Assembly: GCA_020205615.1 (NCBI GenBank)
Contig: CM035170.1
Location: forward strand, 36,666,183 to 36,730,182
Direction of reading: 5' to 3'
DNA: 64,000 nucleotides
Origin: Panax quinquefolius
Lineage: Eukaryota; Streptophyta; Magnoliopsida; Apiales; Araliaceae
The position numbers and the translations under genes were made by a program. The notes beneath the pieces were generated by a model. The model made no database searches, was not told where the DNA came from, and worked only from the letters and a program-made list of their open reading frames with translations. This document shows, in pieces, positions 33,480 to 45,720 of the stretch; the first letter of the stretch is position 1, and every line of letters begins with the position of its first letter.

Positions 33480-35027
33480 ATGCAAACACGATCTAAACAA
33501 CCAGACTTTCTTCCTTTTGAGGATGACATTGAAAGGAAATTTTAGAGGTTAAGTAAGTGGATCGAAAAAATGAGGAACGATATCAAAAATTCTGATAAGG
33601 AAGAAACAATGGCTGCCGAAGACCAAAAAGTGTTGAGGGATTTTGCAACACTTAAGGTGACTGATCTGCAGTCGAGCATCACTAGGCCTACAATAGCTGC
33701 GAATACTTTTGAAATCAAGCCTAGGACCATTCAGATGATGCAGAATTCAGTTCAATTTGGGGGAATGGCAAATGACGATCCGAATGAGCATTTAATAAGT
33801 TTTCTGGAAATATGCGACACGTTCAAGTATAATGGGGTATCGGATGAGGCAGTGAGACTTCGCTTGTTCCCGTTTACTTTATGGGACAAGGCGAAGAGTT
33901 GGTTACATTCTTTGTCACTAGGGTCGATTACTACGTGGGAAGACTTGGTGCAAAAATTTCTTACCAAATTTTTCCCACCGGCGAAAACTGCTAAAATGAG
34001 GAATGACATAACGATGTTTGAGCAGCAGAATGGGGAGTCGCTATATGAGGCATGGGAGCGTTACAAGGAATTACTTAGAAAGTGCCCGCATCATGGATTA
34101 CCCAAATGGCTGCAAATGAACACCTTTTATAACGGACTAAATGGGAATGTTAGAACTAGTATTGATGCAGCGTCGGGCGGTGCATTCATGGCTAAGAGTT
34201 ACGAGGAAGCCTACATTTTGATCAAAACCATGGCAGTAAATAACTACCAGTGGCCCACAACAAGAATGACACAGGCAAAGGCGGCTGGGGTTTTGGAAGT
34301 AGATGGAGTGACAGCTATACAAGCACAGATTTGTGCGCTGTCCAAAACGTTTGATGCTATGACAGGGGCTCAAGTACAGCAGGTTGCGGTAGTATGTGAA
34401 TTATGTGCAGGTTATCATCCTACAGATCAGTGCGTAATTATTCCAGAATCCGTCCAGTTCATAGGTAACTATAACAGAATTCTGCAGAATACATACCAAA
34501 AGACCTACAACCAGGGGAATAGGAACCACCCAAACTTCTCATGGAGCAATAACCAACAAACTCAAGCTCCACGACCATCATATCCCCCTGGTTTTCAGAG
34601 TCACCAACAACCGGTTCAACATCAGGAAAGGAAATCAAATTTCGAGGAAATGGTGTCGAAGTACATAACTAGTAGTGAGGCAACAATTAAAAATCAAGCA
34701 ATGATAATGAAGAATCAAGAGATGGCAATCAAGAATTTGGAAAATCAAATAGGACAACTGGCATTAGCGTTGAATAATAGACCACAAGGAACATTACCTA
34801 GCGACACTGAGAGAAATCCAAAAGGTAGTCATGAGCAATGTCAAGCAGTTATGTTGAGAAGTGGAAAACATCTCGGGAGTAATAATGCAGAAAATTCAGC
34901 AACACCGGAGGAAAAAGTTGATGACAGTAACGTGGTGGAAGGTAACAAAGGCGAGGAAATAAAGTTAAACAATAAGCCAATTGTTTATCCTCCACCATTA
35001 TTTCAAAGAGAGGGTCCAAAAATGTAA
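33480..35027 (+). pseudogene. gag: Athila gag, almost complete
   Basis: The start is taken at ATG 33480 (MQTRSKQPDFLPFEDDIERK). It is in frame with the long ORF, matches the MHTRS start of the minus-strand copy and lies 112 bp after the primer site. One TAG at 33543 interrupts it and 485 codons follow uninterrupted from 33570. Domains: DDPNEHLISFLEICDTFKYN, then WLHSLSLGSITTWEDLVQKF, then ESLYEAWERYKELLRKCPHH (capsid); zinc knuckle CELCAGYHPTDQC (C-x2-C-x3-H-x4-C); NRNHPNFSWSNNQQ; and a coiled-coil-like stretch (IKNQAMIMKNQEMAIKNLEN). The frame ends at 35027, where the protease continues in another frame. It packages element RNA in virus-like particles in the family. Confidence 0.92.
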
Positions 35028-36159
35028 ATCGATAAAGCGGTTCATGAAGTTTTTTGACGTGTTCAAGAAACGCCAGATTAACATCCCATTCGCAGATGCC
35101 CTAGAGCAAATGCCAAGTTATGCGAAGTTTATGAAAGGAATTCTGTCAAGGAAAAAGAAATGCGAAGAATTTGAAACAGTGGCACTAACAGAGGAGTGTA
35201 GTGCGGTGTTACAGCAGAAGCTACAACCAAAACTTAAAGACCCGGGGAGCTTTACTATCCCATGCACGATCGGGAAAATGTCGTTTAACAAATGTTTATG
35301 TGATTTGGGGGTGAGTGTGAACATCATGCCATTATCAGTATACACAGAATTGGGTTTGCTTGCGCCAAAGCCTACGAATATTTCATTGCAGTTGACGGAT
35401 AGGTCAGTCACATATCCGAGAGGCATAGTAGAGGACATTCTAGTTAAAGTGGATAAGTTTATATTCCCTGCGGACTTTATCATTCTGGATTTTGAGGAGG
35501 ATAAGAACATACCGATTATCCTAGGGAGACCTTTCTTGGCTATGGGAAGGACACTCATAGACGTGCAAAAAGGAGAACTTACTATGAGAGTCTAAGATCA
35601 AGAAATCAAATTTAATGTGTTCAAGGCCATGAAATTCCCTACGGATGAGGAAGAATGTTTTCGGATGGATTTAATTGAGCAAATCATCAGCAAGGATATG
35701 AGAAAGAGTTTGGTCAACGATCCGTTAGAAACTACCTTATTGGGGGATGAAGAAAAGGATGACCCAAAATTTGTGGACTTCTTACAGATGCTAGACTCAT
35801 TGCCACGAGTTAGCCGATTCAGAGCACCGTTTGAACCTTTGCACACTGATGAAATAGCTGCAGAAAAACTGAAACCGTCTTTGGAGGAACCACCAACATT
35901 GGAACTTAAGCCACTCCCTAAACATCTCAGGTATGCGTACTTAGGCAATTCAAATTCTTTACCTGTAATTATTTCTGTTTCACTTAACGAATTACAGGAA
36001 GAAAAGTTGTTGAGGGTGCTTAGGGATCACAAATCAGCGATTGGTTGGACGATTGCGGATATAAAGGGAATTAGCCCATCATTTTGCATGCACAAGATTC
36101 TGATGGAGGATGATGCAAGACCGTTGGTGGAGTATCAACGTCGACTTAACCAATTATGA
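34981..36159 (+). pseudogene. pol: Athila protease and linker to RT
   Basis: Frame +1 relative to gag. It carries MPSYAKFMKGILSRKKK, then ETVALTEECSAVLQQKL, then GSFTIPCTIGKMSFNKCLCD. The aspartic protease core is LCDLGVSVNIMPLSVYTELG (about 35297), followed by IPIILGRPFLAMGRT. A TAA at 35593 (Gln in the minus-strand copy) is followed in the same frame by DQEIKFNVFKAMKFPTDEEE and the linker to EYQRRLNQL, with a frame break at about 36155. Dimeric retropepsins of this type cut Gag-Pol into its parts. Confidence 0.9.
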
Positions 36160-37449
36160 AGGAAGTGGTAAAGAAGAAAATTCTGAAATTATTGGATGCC
36201 GGTATCATATATCCAATTTTCGATAGTAAATGGGTTAGTCCGGTTCATTGTGTCCCGAAAAACGGGGGAATGACTGTGGTACAGAATGAGGACAACGAGT
36301 TAATTCCAACAAGAACAGTTACAGGATGGAGGGTGTGCATCGATTATAGGAGATTGAATAAGGCAACCCGAAAAGATCATTTCCCACTGCCCTTTATTGA
36401 TCAAATATTAGACAGATTAGCGGGACATGAGTACTACTGTTTATTGGATGGATACTCGGGCTATAGCCAGATCGCCATCGCTCCTGAGGATCAAGAGAAG
36501 ACAACATTTACATGCCCTTATGGCACATTTGCATTCAGGAGGATGTCATTCGGGTTATGCAATGCACCTGCAACTTTCCAACGGTGTATGATGGCCATTT
36601 TTCAGATATGGTGGAGAAAAATGTTGAAGTCTTCATGGACGATTTCTCGGTCTATGGAGACAACTTTGATACTTGCCTAGGGAATCTGGTCATGGTGGTA
36701 TTGCAAATGATGTAAGGATACAAACCTCATACTCAACTGGGAAAAATGCCACTTCATGGTTGAAGAAGGCATAATTTTGGGCCATAAGGTGTCAGCTCAA
36801 GGATTGGAGGTGGACAAAGCAAAGCTGGATACGATCGAGAAACTGCCTCCACCGAGCTCCGTTAAGGGTATTAGAAGTTTTCTGGGGCATGCTGGGTTCT
36901 ACAAGAGGTTCATAAAAGACTTCTCTAAAATTGCAAAACCTCTATGCAGTCTTTTAGAGAAGGATGCTACTTTCAGTTTTACTGCGGAATGCAAGTCAAC
37001 GTTTGAATTATTGAAGAAGAAATTAACTACAGCCCCCGTGATAGTCGCACCGGACTGGAATATGCCATTCGAGCTTATGTGTGATGCGAGCGACTATATG
37101 GTTGGGACTATTTTGGGCCAAAGACGAGACAAGGTGTTTCACGCGATATATTATGCAAGCAAAACACTCATAGAGACTCAAATGAATTACATTACCACGG
37201 AAAAGGAATTGCTTGCAGTAGTGTACTGCGTTTGACAAATTCCGGGCATACTTGATCGGGACGAAGGTGATAGTCTACACGGACCATTCGGCGATTCGGT
37301 ACCTAATAGCAAACAAAGATGCTAAGCCACACCTTATCCGATGGATTCTTCTACTTCAAGAGTTTGATTTAGAAATTAAAGATGGAAAGGGGACGGAGAA
37401 TCAAGTTGTCGACCATTTATCAATTTGGAAAATCCAAGAAAAAGGATGA
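36156..37449 (+). pseudogene. pol: Athila reverse transcriptase and RNase H, copy A
   Basis: RT: VSPVHCVPKNGGMTVV, then WRVCIDYRRLNKATRKDHFP, then FRRMSFGLCNAPATFQRCMM. A frame break in a T run at about 36597 follows, then the active site VFMDDFSVYG (36632-36643). After more breaks come EEGIILGHKVSAQGLEVDKA, then VKGIRSFLGHAGFYKRFIKD. RNase H: ELMCDASDYMVGTILGQRRD, then [13 protein letters not shown], a frame break at about 37233, and [14 protein letters not shown]. At least five lesions. The element-specific RT/RH order and FMDD motif are typical of Athila. Confidence 0.92.
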
Positions 37450-37854
37450 AGATAGATCTTGCAATCAACGAGTCATTCCCGGATGAACAACTATTTGGGT
37501 TAAATGCAGAATTTCCTTGGTATGCAGACTTCGCGAATTATCTGGTGAGCATCATGCTTCCCCTTGATCTTACACGACAACAGAAAAAGAAGTTTCTTCA
37601 TGACGTCAAGTGGTACATATGGGATGAGCCTTATTTATTCAAACAGTGTGCCGACAAGATGATTAGAACGTGTATCCCCTATAGTGAAGTGCACAATATA
37701 CTGCAGGAATGCCACTCATCGACATATGGGGGACATTATGGGAGTGAGCGCACAGCGGCGAAAGTTCTTCAAGCCAGGTTTTATTGGTCGACATTGTTCA
37801 AAGACGCCCACCAATTTGTGAAAACATGTGATAGATGCCAAAGGGTGGGAAACA
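37425..37854 (+). pseudogene. pol: Athila integrase, N-terminal part of copy A
   Basis: Carries FPWYADFANYLVSIMLPLDL, then [20 protein letters not shown], then the zinc-binding HHCC domain ([20 protein letters not shown] and [13 protein letters not shown]). It is cut at GGGAAACA by the chromovirus solo LTR. The reading resumes at 40366. Copy B at 53990 shows the uninterrupted order. Confidence 0.9.
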
Positions 37855-38468
37855 TGTAAGACCCCAACTTTTATAAATAAAGATGAATTTTTTCTATAAA
37901 TATTATTTTTGAATATTATGGAATAAATTTGATATAATGTTATAGTTGTGGGTAATATTTATAAATTTTGCAAAGTATGCAAGTTGTTATAAAATATTCG
38001 TTTGGTTGGGAATATTCTTTTAGGGAATATTCGACATAACTACTCAATCATTGGTGGACCCCATTAATAGAATTATTGTCGAATTGAGAAAACGACAAAA
38101 TATTTTATAAAAATAACTACGGAGGTGTTACCGTTAAAAGCTGTTGAACTACCCGGTGGTAAAAGTATGCGAATCTGGCGTGGTTGCATAGTAGTAACAC
38201 CAGTATTGATTATTGATGCTTACGTGAGAAGTCACTCGGCTATGCTCAATTATTGCTACGAAGAATTCACGCATCATATCTCTTATATTATTGATTCAAT
38301 TATTGTCACAAGATATCATCAGTATAATATGTTATAGTATTAAATCAATAATTGAGACGACAAGTTATAAATGATTAATAATTGTTGAAAGATTAAATAT
38401 GTGTTATGTTTTGTGGTAAGTTTGATTATTTTATGGGGGGGCTCATATGTCATCATCTAAGAGTCTCT

Positions 38469-38600
38469 TCGTCAATAGTAATTACCTTTGTGAATAGTAT
38501 TTACCTTCATCAATAGTAATTACCTTCGTCAATAGTAATTACCCTTGTGAATAGTATTTACCTTCGTCAATAGTATTTACCTTCATTAATAGTAATTACC
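38469..38600 (+). repeat. 21-22 bp tandem repeat in solo LTR
   Basis: About seven units of CTTCGTCAATAGTAATTAC and variants (GTGAATAGTATTTAC, ATTAATAGTAATTAC). The AATAGTAA core is shared with the 14-bp arrays at 3001 and 56629. Confidence 0.85.
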
Positions 38601-38722
38601 TTTACCAGACGTCGAACCACTTGTCGTTTCACATTACAGGCGTCAAACCACTTTTCTTTTCACATCATTAGTCGTCAAGCCACTTGCCTTTTCACACGGC
38701 AGGTGCTAAGCTAGAAATCTTC

Positions 38723-38730
38723 TATAAATA
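38723..38730 (+). promoter_or_regulatory. LTR TATA box
   Basis: TATAAATA followed by GAGGCCTAGGGCTTC, upstream of a run of GAGAGAAAG. Confidence 0.6.
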
Positions 38731-40360
38731 GAGGCCTAGGGCTTCATTATTTTTTTCACTTAATTCATTCAAGCTATAGAGAGAGAAAGTATAGAAAGAA
38801 TAAGAGAGAAAGAAGAAGAGTATTTTGTTCTTACACTGCTGCAATATTCAATCTCCTACCAAAAGTAAGGGTGTTATTCTTCCTTATTCATGAAGAGAAC
38901 TATTGTTATTCCATTGCTTATTATTCTCGTGGAATAACTTTGTATCTGTGGTTTACCCTATACTTGGTGACATTCTTCTATTATTACATTGGAACATCAC
39001 ATGCGTGTGTTTTACAGGACTGGTTAAAATCTTTATTATTATCTGTTGGAACATCACATGCATGTGTTTTACAGGACTGGTTAAAATCTTTTTATTATTA
39101 TACATTGGAACATCCTGTTTTTGTGTGTTTTACACAGGACACGGTTCCGTCTTTATCATTTCGTTGGAATATCCTATCGTGTGTCTTACACCGGATCTGG
39201 TTCCATCTTTATTATTCTGTTGGAACATCCTCGCTTGTGAATTTCACGACACTGGTTAAAATTATTATTATTCTGTTGGAATAACATACATGTCGCAATA
39301 CCGCATGCATGGTGATTTCTTTTGTTATTCCATTCTTTATTATACCCGGTTGGTTAAAACTTTGACTTCTATACTCCATGAAATTAGTAGAATATCCTTG
39401 ATATTTGCGTTTCATCCGAGATCTTTCATGGAAATATTCTTACGATCATTCTTGAATTTTACTAATTTGGACGTTAATAATTCCCGGATAAAATAATTCT
39501 TGAACTTGTTTTATTGAATTCTTATATCATTGTCATCATCCTCATGTTTATATTATCTTTGAAAGTCATCTCGTGGCTCGTAGTGCATAGATGGACTTGG
39601 TATGATTATGACCAGAGACTATTCGGTGTAATCACGACCGTAATGTTACAAATGATGTGATAAAAATCCTCAAATGGTCAGTAGTGCATTGGTGGGACGA
39701 TTGTTGGCATGATCATGACCATTAATGAATACACAAATATTCTTGGCCGTAGTGAATGAATAATTGTGGTCGTGATACTAAAGAATATCCTTAATGTAGT
39801 GCGGGGGTGATTCGATGATGTGGAATATTTATTAAAAGTCGAGTCTCGGCTATAATGATGATGAAAAACTTTTAAACCTAAAAGATAGTAGACTTTATTT
39901 TCTACTTGACTCTTTTAATGGATTGCATATTCACCGCAGCTTAAAATTTGGTTGTCTATTGTATTTTATCGGTTTAACATTGTTGAAGACTATTGATAAT
40001 TTATTCGCATTATCTTAGTCATAATATTTCTTCTTGGGCTAGTTGAGCTCACCCTTTTTTTTCACCGTTCTCTTGTGAAATGAGAGAATATATTTGGACG
40101 CCAGTGGGGAAGCAGTGATGGTCCCGAAGATAGCATTAGTAGTCCTCATTATTACGTAAAATAGTGTGATAATAAGCGTAATGAGGACTTTTTGTTTGAG
40201 TTTGTATAATATCTAGTAGAGCGATATTTGTATTTAAACTCACAGCTTTATGTCGTATTGTACTACACATGAGTTATGTTAATAAGTTGTATTTAAATTC
40301 TGTACCATGTAAGTGGCGACCCAAGATGGGTGATGTATACCTAATTTTGGGGGCATCACA

Positions 40361-41320
40361 AAACATCTCTAAACGGAATGAGATGCCCCTACAAACAATT
40401 CTTGAAGTCAAAATATTTGATGTATAGGGCATCGATTTCATCGGGCCATTCCCTTCGTCTTTGAGCAATCAGTATATTCTACTCGCGGTGGATTACGTCT
40501 CGAAGTGGGTTGAAGTCTGCAATGACTACTGGTCCAACGATGCCAAGGTGGTCCTCAAATTCCTACAGAAAAATATTTTCACGAGGTTTGGCATGCCAAG
40601 AGCAATAATCAGTGACAAAGGTAGTCACTTCTGCAATAAGTCTTTTACAGATCTGTTGGCTAAGTATGGGGTTAACCACAAGGTGGCTACAACGTATCAC
40701 CCTTAAACAAATGGACAGGCTGAGGTATCAAATAGAGAATTTAAGAAGATATTGGAAAAAGTCGTAAATCCGAGTTGGAAAGATTGCTCACTTCGGTTGG
40801 ATGACGCATTATGGGCTTACCAGGCTGCATACAAAACACCAATCGGGATGTCACCATATCAACTCCTCGTATGTAAAATCATGTCACGCAGGGTGGAGCT
40901 ACGACCAAGGCCCTCTTGGGCAACATCTGAAATTGAATTTTGATCAATCCGCTATAGGAGAAAAGAGGCTTCTCCAACTAAATGAGCTCGATGAATTTCG
41001 ACTTCATGAATACGAGAACGCCAAGCTATACAAAGAAAAGGTTAAAATATGGCACGACTAGAAAATTGTGCATCGAACATTCGAGCTGGGTCAATCAGTC
41101 CTCTTATTCAACTCACGGTTGCGATTGTTCCCAAGAAAGCTTAAGTCGAGATGGTCGGGACCATTCACTATAAAGCGAGTATTCCCTCATGGCGTTGTTT
41201 AACTCTACAGTCGTAATCCATTAGAGATGTTCAAGGTCAATGGTCAATGGATAAAGCATTATCGGGGTGGCGAGTCAACCTGGGATGTCGTCAACATTAC
41301 CCTCACCGATACACAGTAAA
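40361..41320 (+). pseudogene. pol: Athila integrase, core and C-terminal part of copy A
   Basis: After the duplicated AAACA the reading goes on as [19 protein letters not shown], a TAG (40425), then [20 protein letters not shown] (first catalytic Asp at 40434), ISDKGSHFCNKSFTDLLAKY (second Asp), THP-type YHP, a TAA (40704), and [16 protein letters not shown] (catalytic Glu at 40722). Later pieces: [20 protein letters not shown], then LNELDEFRLHEYENAKLYKE. The C-terminal domain has [17 protein letters not shown] residues (41130-41180). The reading ends near TLTDTQ at 41320. Several frame breaks lie after 40880. Confidence 0.88.
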
Positions 41321-41910
41321 TCAGGGAGTAGTCAGGCTGAACGACTTAAAATCAAGCGCTAATTGGGAGGCAACCCAATATTTTGTTATTTTTCGTAGTT
41401 TTATTTATAATTATTAGAATGTAGCTTTTATTAAGTATTAGGTAGGTATTATAGCGTAAAAGTTTTGTTGAAACTCTCAATCCTACTCCAAATCGTCAAT
41501 AATCTAACATCTTGCATGTTTATGGTTGCATGTTTATGTTTATCGTCAAAAGTGAGTAAGAGCAACAACGGGCAAGAAAACAAGGAAAATAGGAGAATTT
41601 TGCATCACCAAATTTAAGCCCCAAAATCTGAAGTCAGTGGGCATGCCCGCCAGGGCAGGGGTCCTTGACCTTGAGCAGACACACTCAGCATCTAGACACA
41701 CTGTTGCATAACTCCCCAATATATGTTTTTTTTCTGGTTCTCATTCACCCTCCCCCAAACAACCCAGCCTCCATTACAAAGCCACCTAGACCACTACACA
41801 CCACCCACGATCGACAACTCCTAACAACTACTCCTACCCATTACCTACATCAATTGCATCCACTCCCCCACACCATCAAGCACACGAATTCCTCTCCCCT
41901 ATATCACCTC

Positions 41911-41918
41911 TATATAAA
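41911..41918 (+). promoter_or_regulatory. Possible internal promoter of 3' ORF, copy A
   Basis: TATATAAA followed by CCCTACCACATAC. With the copia insertion removed it lies about 247 bp before the ATG at 51161. Copy B has the same motif and distance. Confidence 0.4.
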
Positions 41919-42065
41919 CCCTACCACATACCTCCCAAATTCATCTCCAAAAATAAGAATTCATCAAGAAATTGGGCTACACATAGAGCAATTGAGTGTA
42001 AGTTAATTTCTATTGAGTTTTCATCTTCTCTCAACGGAATTACCAAATAGACAACCTAGTTTGGG

Positions 42066-42070
42066 GGAAG
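42066..42070. repeat. Target duplication of copia element, left (GGAAG)
   Basis: GGAAG, repeated at 51062-51066. The uninterrupted site TTTGGGGGAAGAACGG is at 55676-55691. Confidence 0.95.
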
Positions 42071-43948
42071 TGTTAGGTTTGTAATATTCATCAACGCAAT
42101 CAAATTGCAAAAATAATGCGGAAGAGTGTAAAATCAGAGTTAAAAATTTTACAAACCATATGCCCGGATCACCCTTTATGCATAATTATTAATTAAACGA
42201 AAAGATAAAGAATAAAATCATACCCTTGAAGATCGAGCTTCCTCAGGTACAAGTTCACCTCCAAATCCTTTCGCGTTCAACTTGAATCCACCGGGTTTGG
42301 TTCCTTCCTTTGATCAACGTTAGCCACCCATATGTTTGGCCTCTAGAGGTGATCCACCAAGGAAGAAAAAAATTCAAGAAAAAAGGGTGGTTGGCTAAAC
42401 CCTAGTTTTTCTATCTCTATAGAAAAGGTGTACTCTCCCAACAAATTGGAATTATTACGTAGTTGTCAAAGTCAACAACCCTCTCACCCATAATAAGACT
42501 CCTCTTATTAATAGATGTGGGCAACCCACCTTAACAATTAAGGAATTGGGTTTTATTTAATTAATTAAATTATTTTAATTAATTAAGCTCCCTAATCTTA
42601 TTAGGGATAATTAATTAAACTCATTTAATTAATTTTCCTTCCTAATCCAATTAGGAATAAATGAGAGTACTTATATTAAATTAATTCCTAAACTCTTTTA
42701 GAAATTAAAATAATAATAATTGTAATAATATTAATAAGACTTCTCTTATTAATTTATATTTAATATTTCTAAAATATTAAATAATAAATATTAAGCTATT
42801 TAATTTATTCTATCACCATGGATTAAATTAAATATACTTAACATATTATTACGATTATGCCATTAACTTCTTAAATAATTATTCTTCCTTTTATGGTGTG
42901 ACCCTTTAGGTTCTCCATATTAAACCGATTGTGAATAAATCAATTAGAACAATTCTAATCTTATTTAAATAAATAAATTAAATAATTAATTTATTTAAAT
43001 AAATAATATTTATTCTACAATAGGGATAAGCCTCCTAGCGATCAACGACTTTCCGGATAATATAGATTTCAACATTAATCATTAAAGAACCTTTGAGTAA
43101 ATAGTTACCGTATAATTCAATCCTTCCACCATACAATGTCCCAATTAAATATAAGACATGGAATTCTTTGTCAAGTCTTATTTTATTTAATTATATGTAT
43201 TTCGATTCTTAAATGCATGACTCAAATAATGCAAATTAGAAACTCCTTTCTAATTTCATTCGCCGCTGCCAAGGAATCTTTGGGTTGTCATTTATCGAAT
43301 CACATAGGACATTCTCTTCTTTTATTAGAAGTGGTAGATTCTTTATTGATCATACATTATCTCCATGTACAACTTATTATACCCAAGCATACCCTTTGAT
43401 ATACCCTAAGGGTCTTAAGGAATAAGTCAAAGTATAACTCATCATACATAAGATACTATGATGATCTCAAGTCCAAGGATTACTTGTACTACTATCACTA
43501 CAGAATTCCTATTGACAGCAAATAAAACTCCATTAGGTATTCCTTAGCGAGCCAACGTTCAATTGAACTTATTCTCTAATAAGCACCTACATACTTGCTT
43601 TAGTGTCTCCACACAAATGATCGTGAGATCAATCATCCTCATCCGATGAGCAAAAGAACGTATGTACCAATCTATCTGGATTCACTAATCCCCAATTTAG
43701 TAATCCAATGATTGGGAACTATTTTAGTTTTAAGCTTTCTAAGAATTTAGATCTCATTAGAATGATCATCATCATTATTCTAAAAGCATTGCTTAAAACT
43801 ATGGGTTTATCACATATTATAAAACAGCATCATGTAGATAATTAAAAGCCTTTAATAAATTAATACTTTTATTAATAAATGAATAAGATTGTTACAAAGT
43901 ATATGCTTTATCATCAAACATGATTGGCTTGTGTGCATACTACTTTCA
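42071..43948 (-). mobile_element. Copia 3' LTR
   Basis: Left copy in the window and 3' LTR of the minus-strand element. It has TGTTAGG at the left edge and CTACTTTCA at the right (TGAAAGTAG on the minus strand). It is very similar to 49185-51061, with only scattered substitutions and small indels visible, so the insertion is the youngest or among the youngest here. It includes AT-rich palindromic stretches (TTTAATTAATTAAA type) at 42550-42650. Confidence 0.95.
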
Positions 43949-44960
43949 ATCTCCCACTTGCACTAAAGCCAATCGTCATGGTATCTTATACTCTTCTTCT
44001 CTAAGTGGACGATTATCCCTTTGTTGGATAAGCTTTAGTTAATGGATATGTAATGTTGTTCATGAGAGTCCACTATCTCTATAGTGATTTCCCATCTTTC
44101 AATGATTCTTATAATCAAATGAAAGTGCCACAACACATGTTTAGATCCAAGATGAGACTTAGGAACTATTCCTAGTTCTGTAATGAACTTTTAATCCAAA
44201 CAATCAACTTGCGACTTCATTTATAGCTATATACTTTGTCTTTATCACTAAACCGGCAACTCTTTTGCTATTTGGAACCTTTCAATTCTTTTTCACCACC
44301 GTTCAAGGTAACACTTTACCTTAAAGTGGACTTTACGTCGTCGTCTTAGTGCATGCGAAAACTTGAGTGCATTAAGCCCTCTAGTTTTAATTCGGACCCA
44401 CCATGAATATGATCACATCCTTAGTGTCGGTTAAGCACTTTAAGATGTTTTCAGCGACTCATAGTGAACTTCTTCATAATATGACCGATCAACATCGGGT
44501 CTCGTATATTTCATTGTATACATGATTGTCACTCATGCGACCTCTTTTCGAGAGTCGTGGGGACTATTAGAGAGATACACTCCATAGCTCATCGACATGA
44601 GACATCTCTTGAGTTTGCCATGCTAAACGACTTTAGCATCAAATGAATATACGTTCCTTGGGTTAAGTCGAGCATCCTTTTAAATCTATCTATATAGATT
44701 TATATCCCCAATTAAGATACTCTTCCAAATCATTCATGGAGGAATGTTTAGACAACTTTATCTTTACTGATTGTAGCATTGGTATGTTATTCCTCATCCG
44801 TAGTATATCAACATATAGTACTAGGAATGTCACGATGCTCCCACTGTCCCTTTTGTACACACTAGAAGTCTTACCTCATCGAATGTAACTCTGGATCATC
44901 ATCTTCTATGATGCGTACCTCATCATCATCATCCATGATGAATCCATACCTCCTAGGTAT
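43949..44960 (-). pseudogene. pol: Copia RNase H and end of RT, heavily degraded
   Basis: Minus-strand pieces: VYKRDSGSIVTFLVLYVDIL at about 44855-44800, where the copia YVDD active site has become YVDI after loss of one codon. Then MRNNIPMLQSVKIKLSKHSS, then a TRPD string where the family has TRPDVSYA. The end KYHDDWL lies just before the stop and purine tract. Many stops and frameshifts. The first two thirds of RT are absent: the sequence passes from the post-integrase linker (45000) straight to the active-site region. Confidence 0.75.
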
Positions 44961-45720
44961 CTTGGTATTATATTCGGACTTACGATTGGTTGTGGTACAA
45001 TAGGTCTATCTACAGGTTCCTCTTATTTGACTTATAGTGTTTTGTGGTTCTTGAACTCTTCAAGATCTATTATCCTCCCACTAGCCCTTTCAATGATAAA
45101 CACTTTTATCTTAGAAGGCAGCGTGTTTCGTAACAAACACCTTTTACTAAGTAGAATTATAGAACATATACCCTAAACTTACTTTAGGATGTCCCACAAA
45201 TCTGTACATGTCAAATCTTGTCCCAAGCTTATCCTTTGAAACCTTTTTCACATAAGCTGGACAACCCCTTATCTTAACACACTTAAGATTAGGAATCCTC
45301 CCTGTCCATAACTTTTATGGAGTCTTGGGGCTGGATTTTGAGGTTACCATTTTCGTAGATATGCAGCCATTTCTAGGACATTATCCCAGAAGGATACTGG
45401 AATGTCGGTAAAATCATTATGGATCGCACCATGTTCAAATAGGTACGATTTTTCCTTTCAGATACATCAATCAATTATTGCGTATCAAGATGTGTCCATT
45501 ATGAGAAAACCATTTGAGATGATCTAGAAACTTATTGCACAAGTATTTATTCCTTGATCTAATCAAAGAATCTTAATACTTTGTCAATTTGTTTCATTTC
45601 TGAATTCTTTGAACCTTTCAAATAATTCACACTTGTATTCAACAAATACATACATTCAACTCTTTGAATGATCATCTCATTTTCTTATACTAATTTGTTT
45701 AATATGCAAAATTATTTTCA
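44961..45720 (-). pseudogene. pol: Copia integrase C-terminal half and linker, degraded
   Basis: Minus-strand readable pieces in several frames: KEFRNETNKVL (about 45610), then SQMVFS and VSERKNRTYLNMVRSIM (about 45480-45420), the post-core VSERRNRTLLDMVRSM signature of plant copia integrases. Further on are a FWDNVLEMAAYLRK string and the linker IVPQPIVSPNIIPRYLGG (about 44985-44935). It is not translatable as one frame. Confidence 0.75.

Larger units (their letters stand above)
37855..40360 (+). mobile_element. Chromovirus solo LTR with AAACA duplication
   Basis: TGTAAGACCCCAACTTTTAT to GGGGGCATCACA, 2506 bp, with AAACA at 37850-37854 and 40361-40365. The intact site is at 53984-54000. No internal domain or second LTR is present, so it is a solo LTR left by LTR-LTR recombination. 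TATA box at 38723-38730. It lacks the conserved block seen in its relatives and instead has a 21-22 bp array (38469-38600). Confidence 0.95.
41321..42070 (+). other. Athila spacer between pol and 3' ORF, copy A
   Basis: Starts with AATTGGGAGGCAACCCAATA (41364), typical of the sequence after Athila pol. It contains TATATAAA at 41911 and a possible splice donor (GAGTGTAAGTTAAT, about 41995). It ends at CTAGTTTGGGGGAAG, where the copia element begins. The 113-codon ORF at 41665-42006 is Pro/Thr/His-rich, low complexity and matched only by the same spacer in copy B, so it is not called. Confidence 0.75.

Noticed and set aside
41665..42006. 113-codon ORF after Athila integrase
   Set aside because: Low-complexity Pro/Thr/His composition. 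In copy B (about 55350-55600) the equivalent is not kept open, and the region contains the putative promoter instead.
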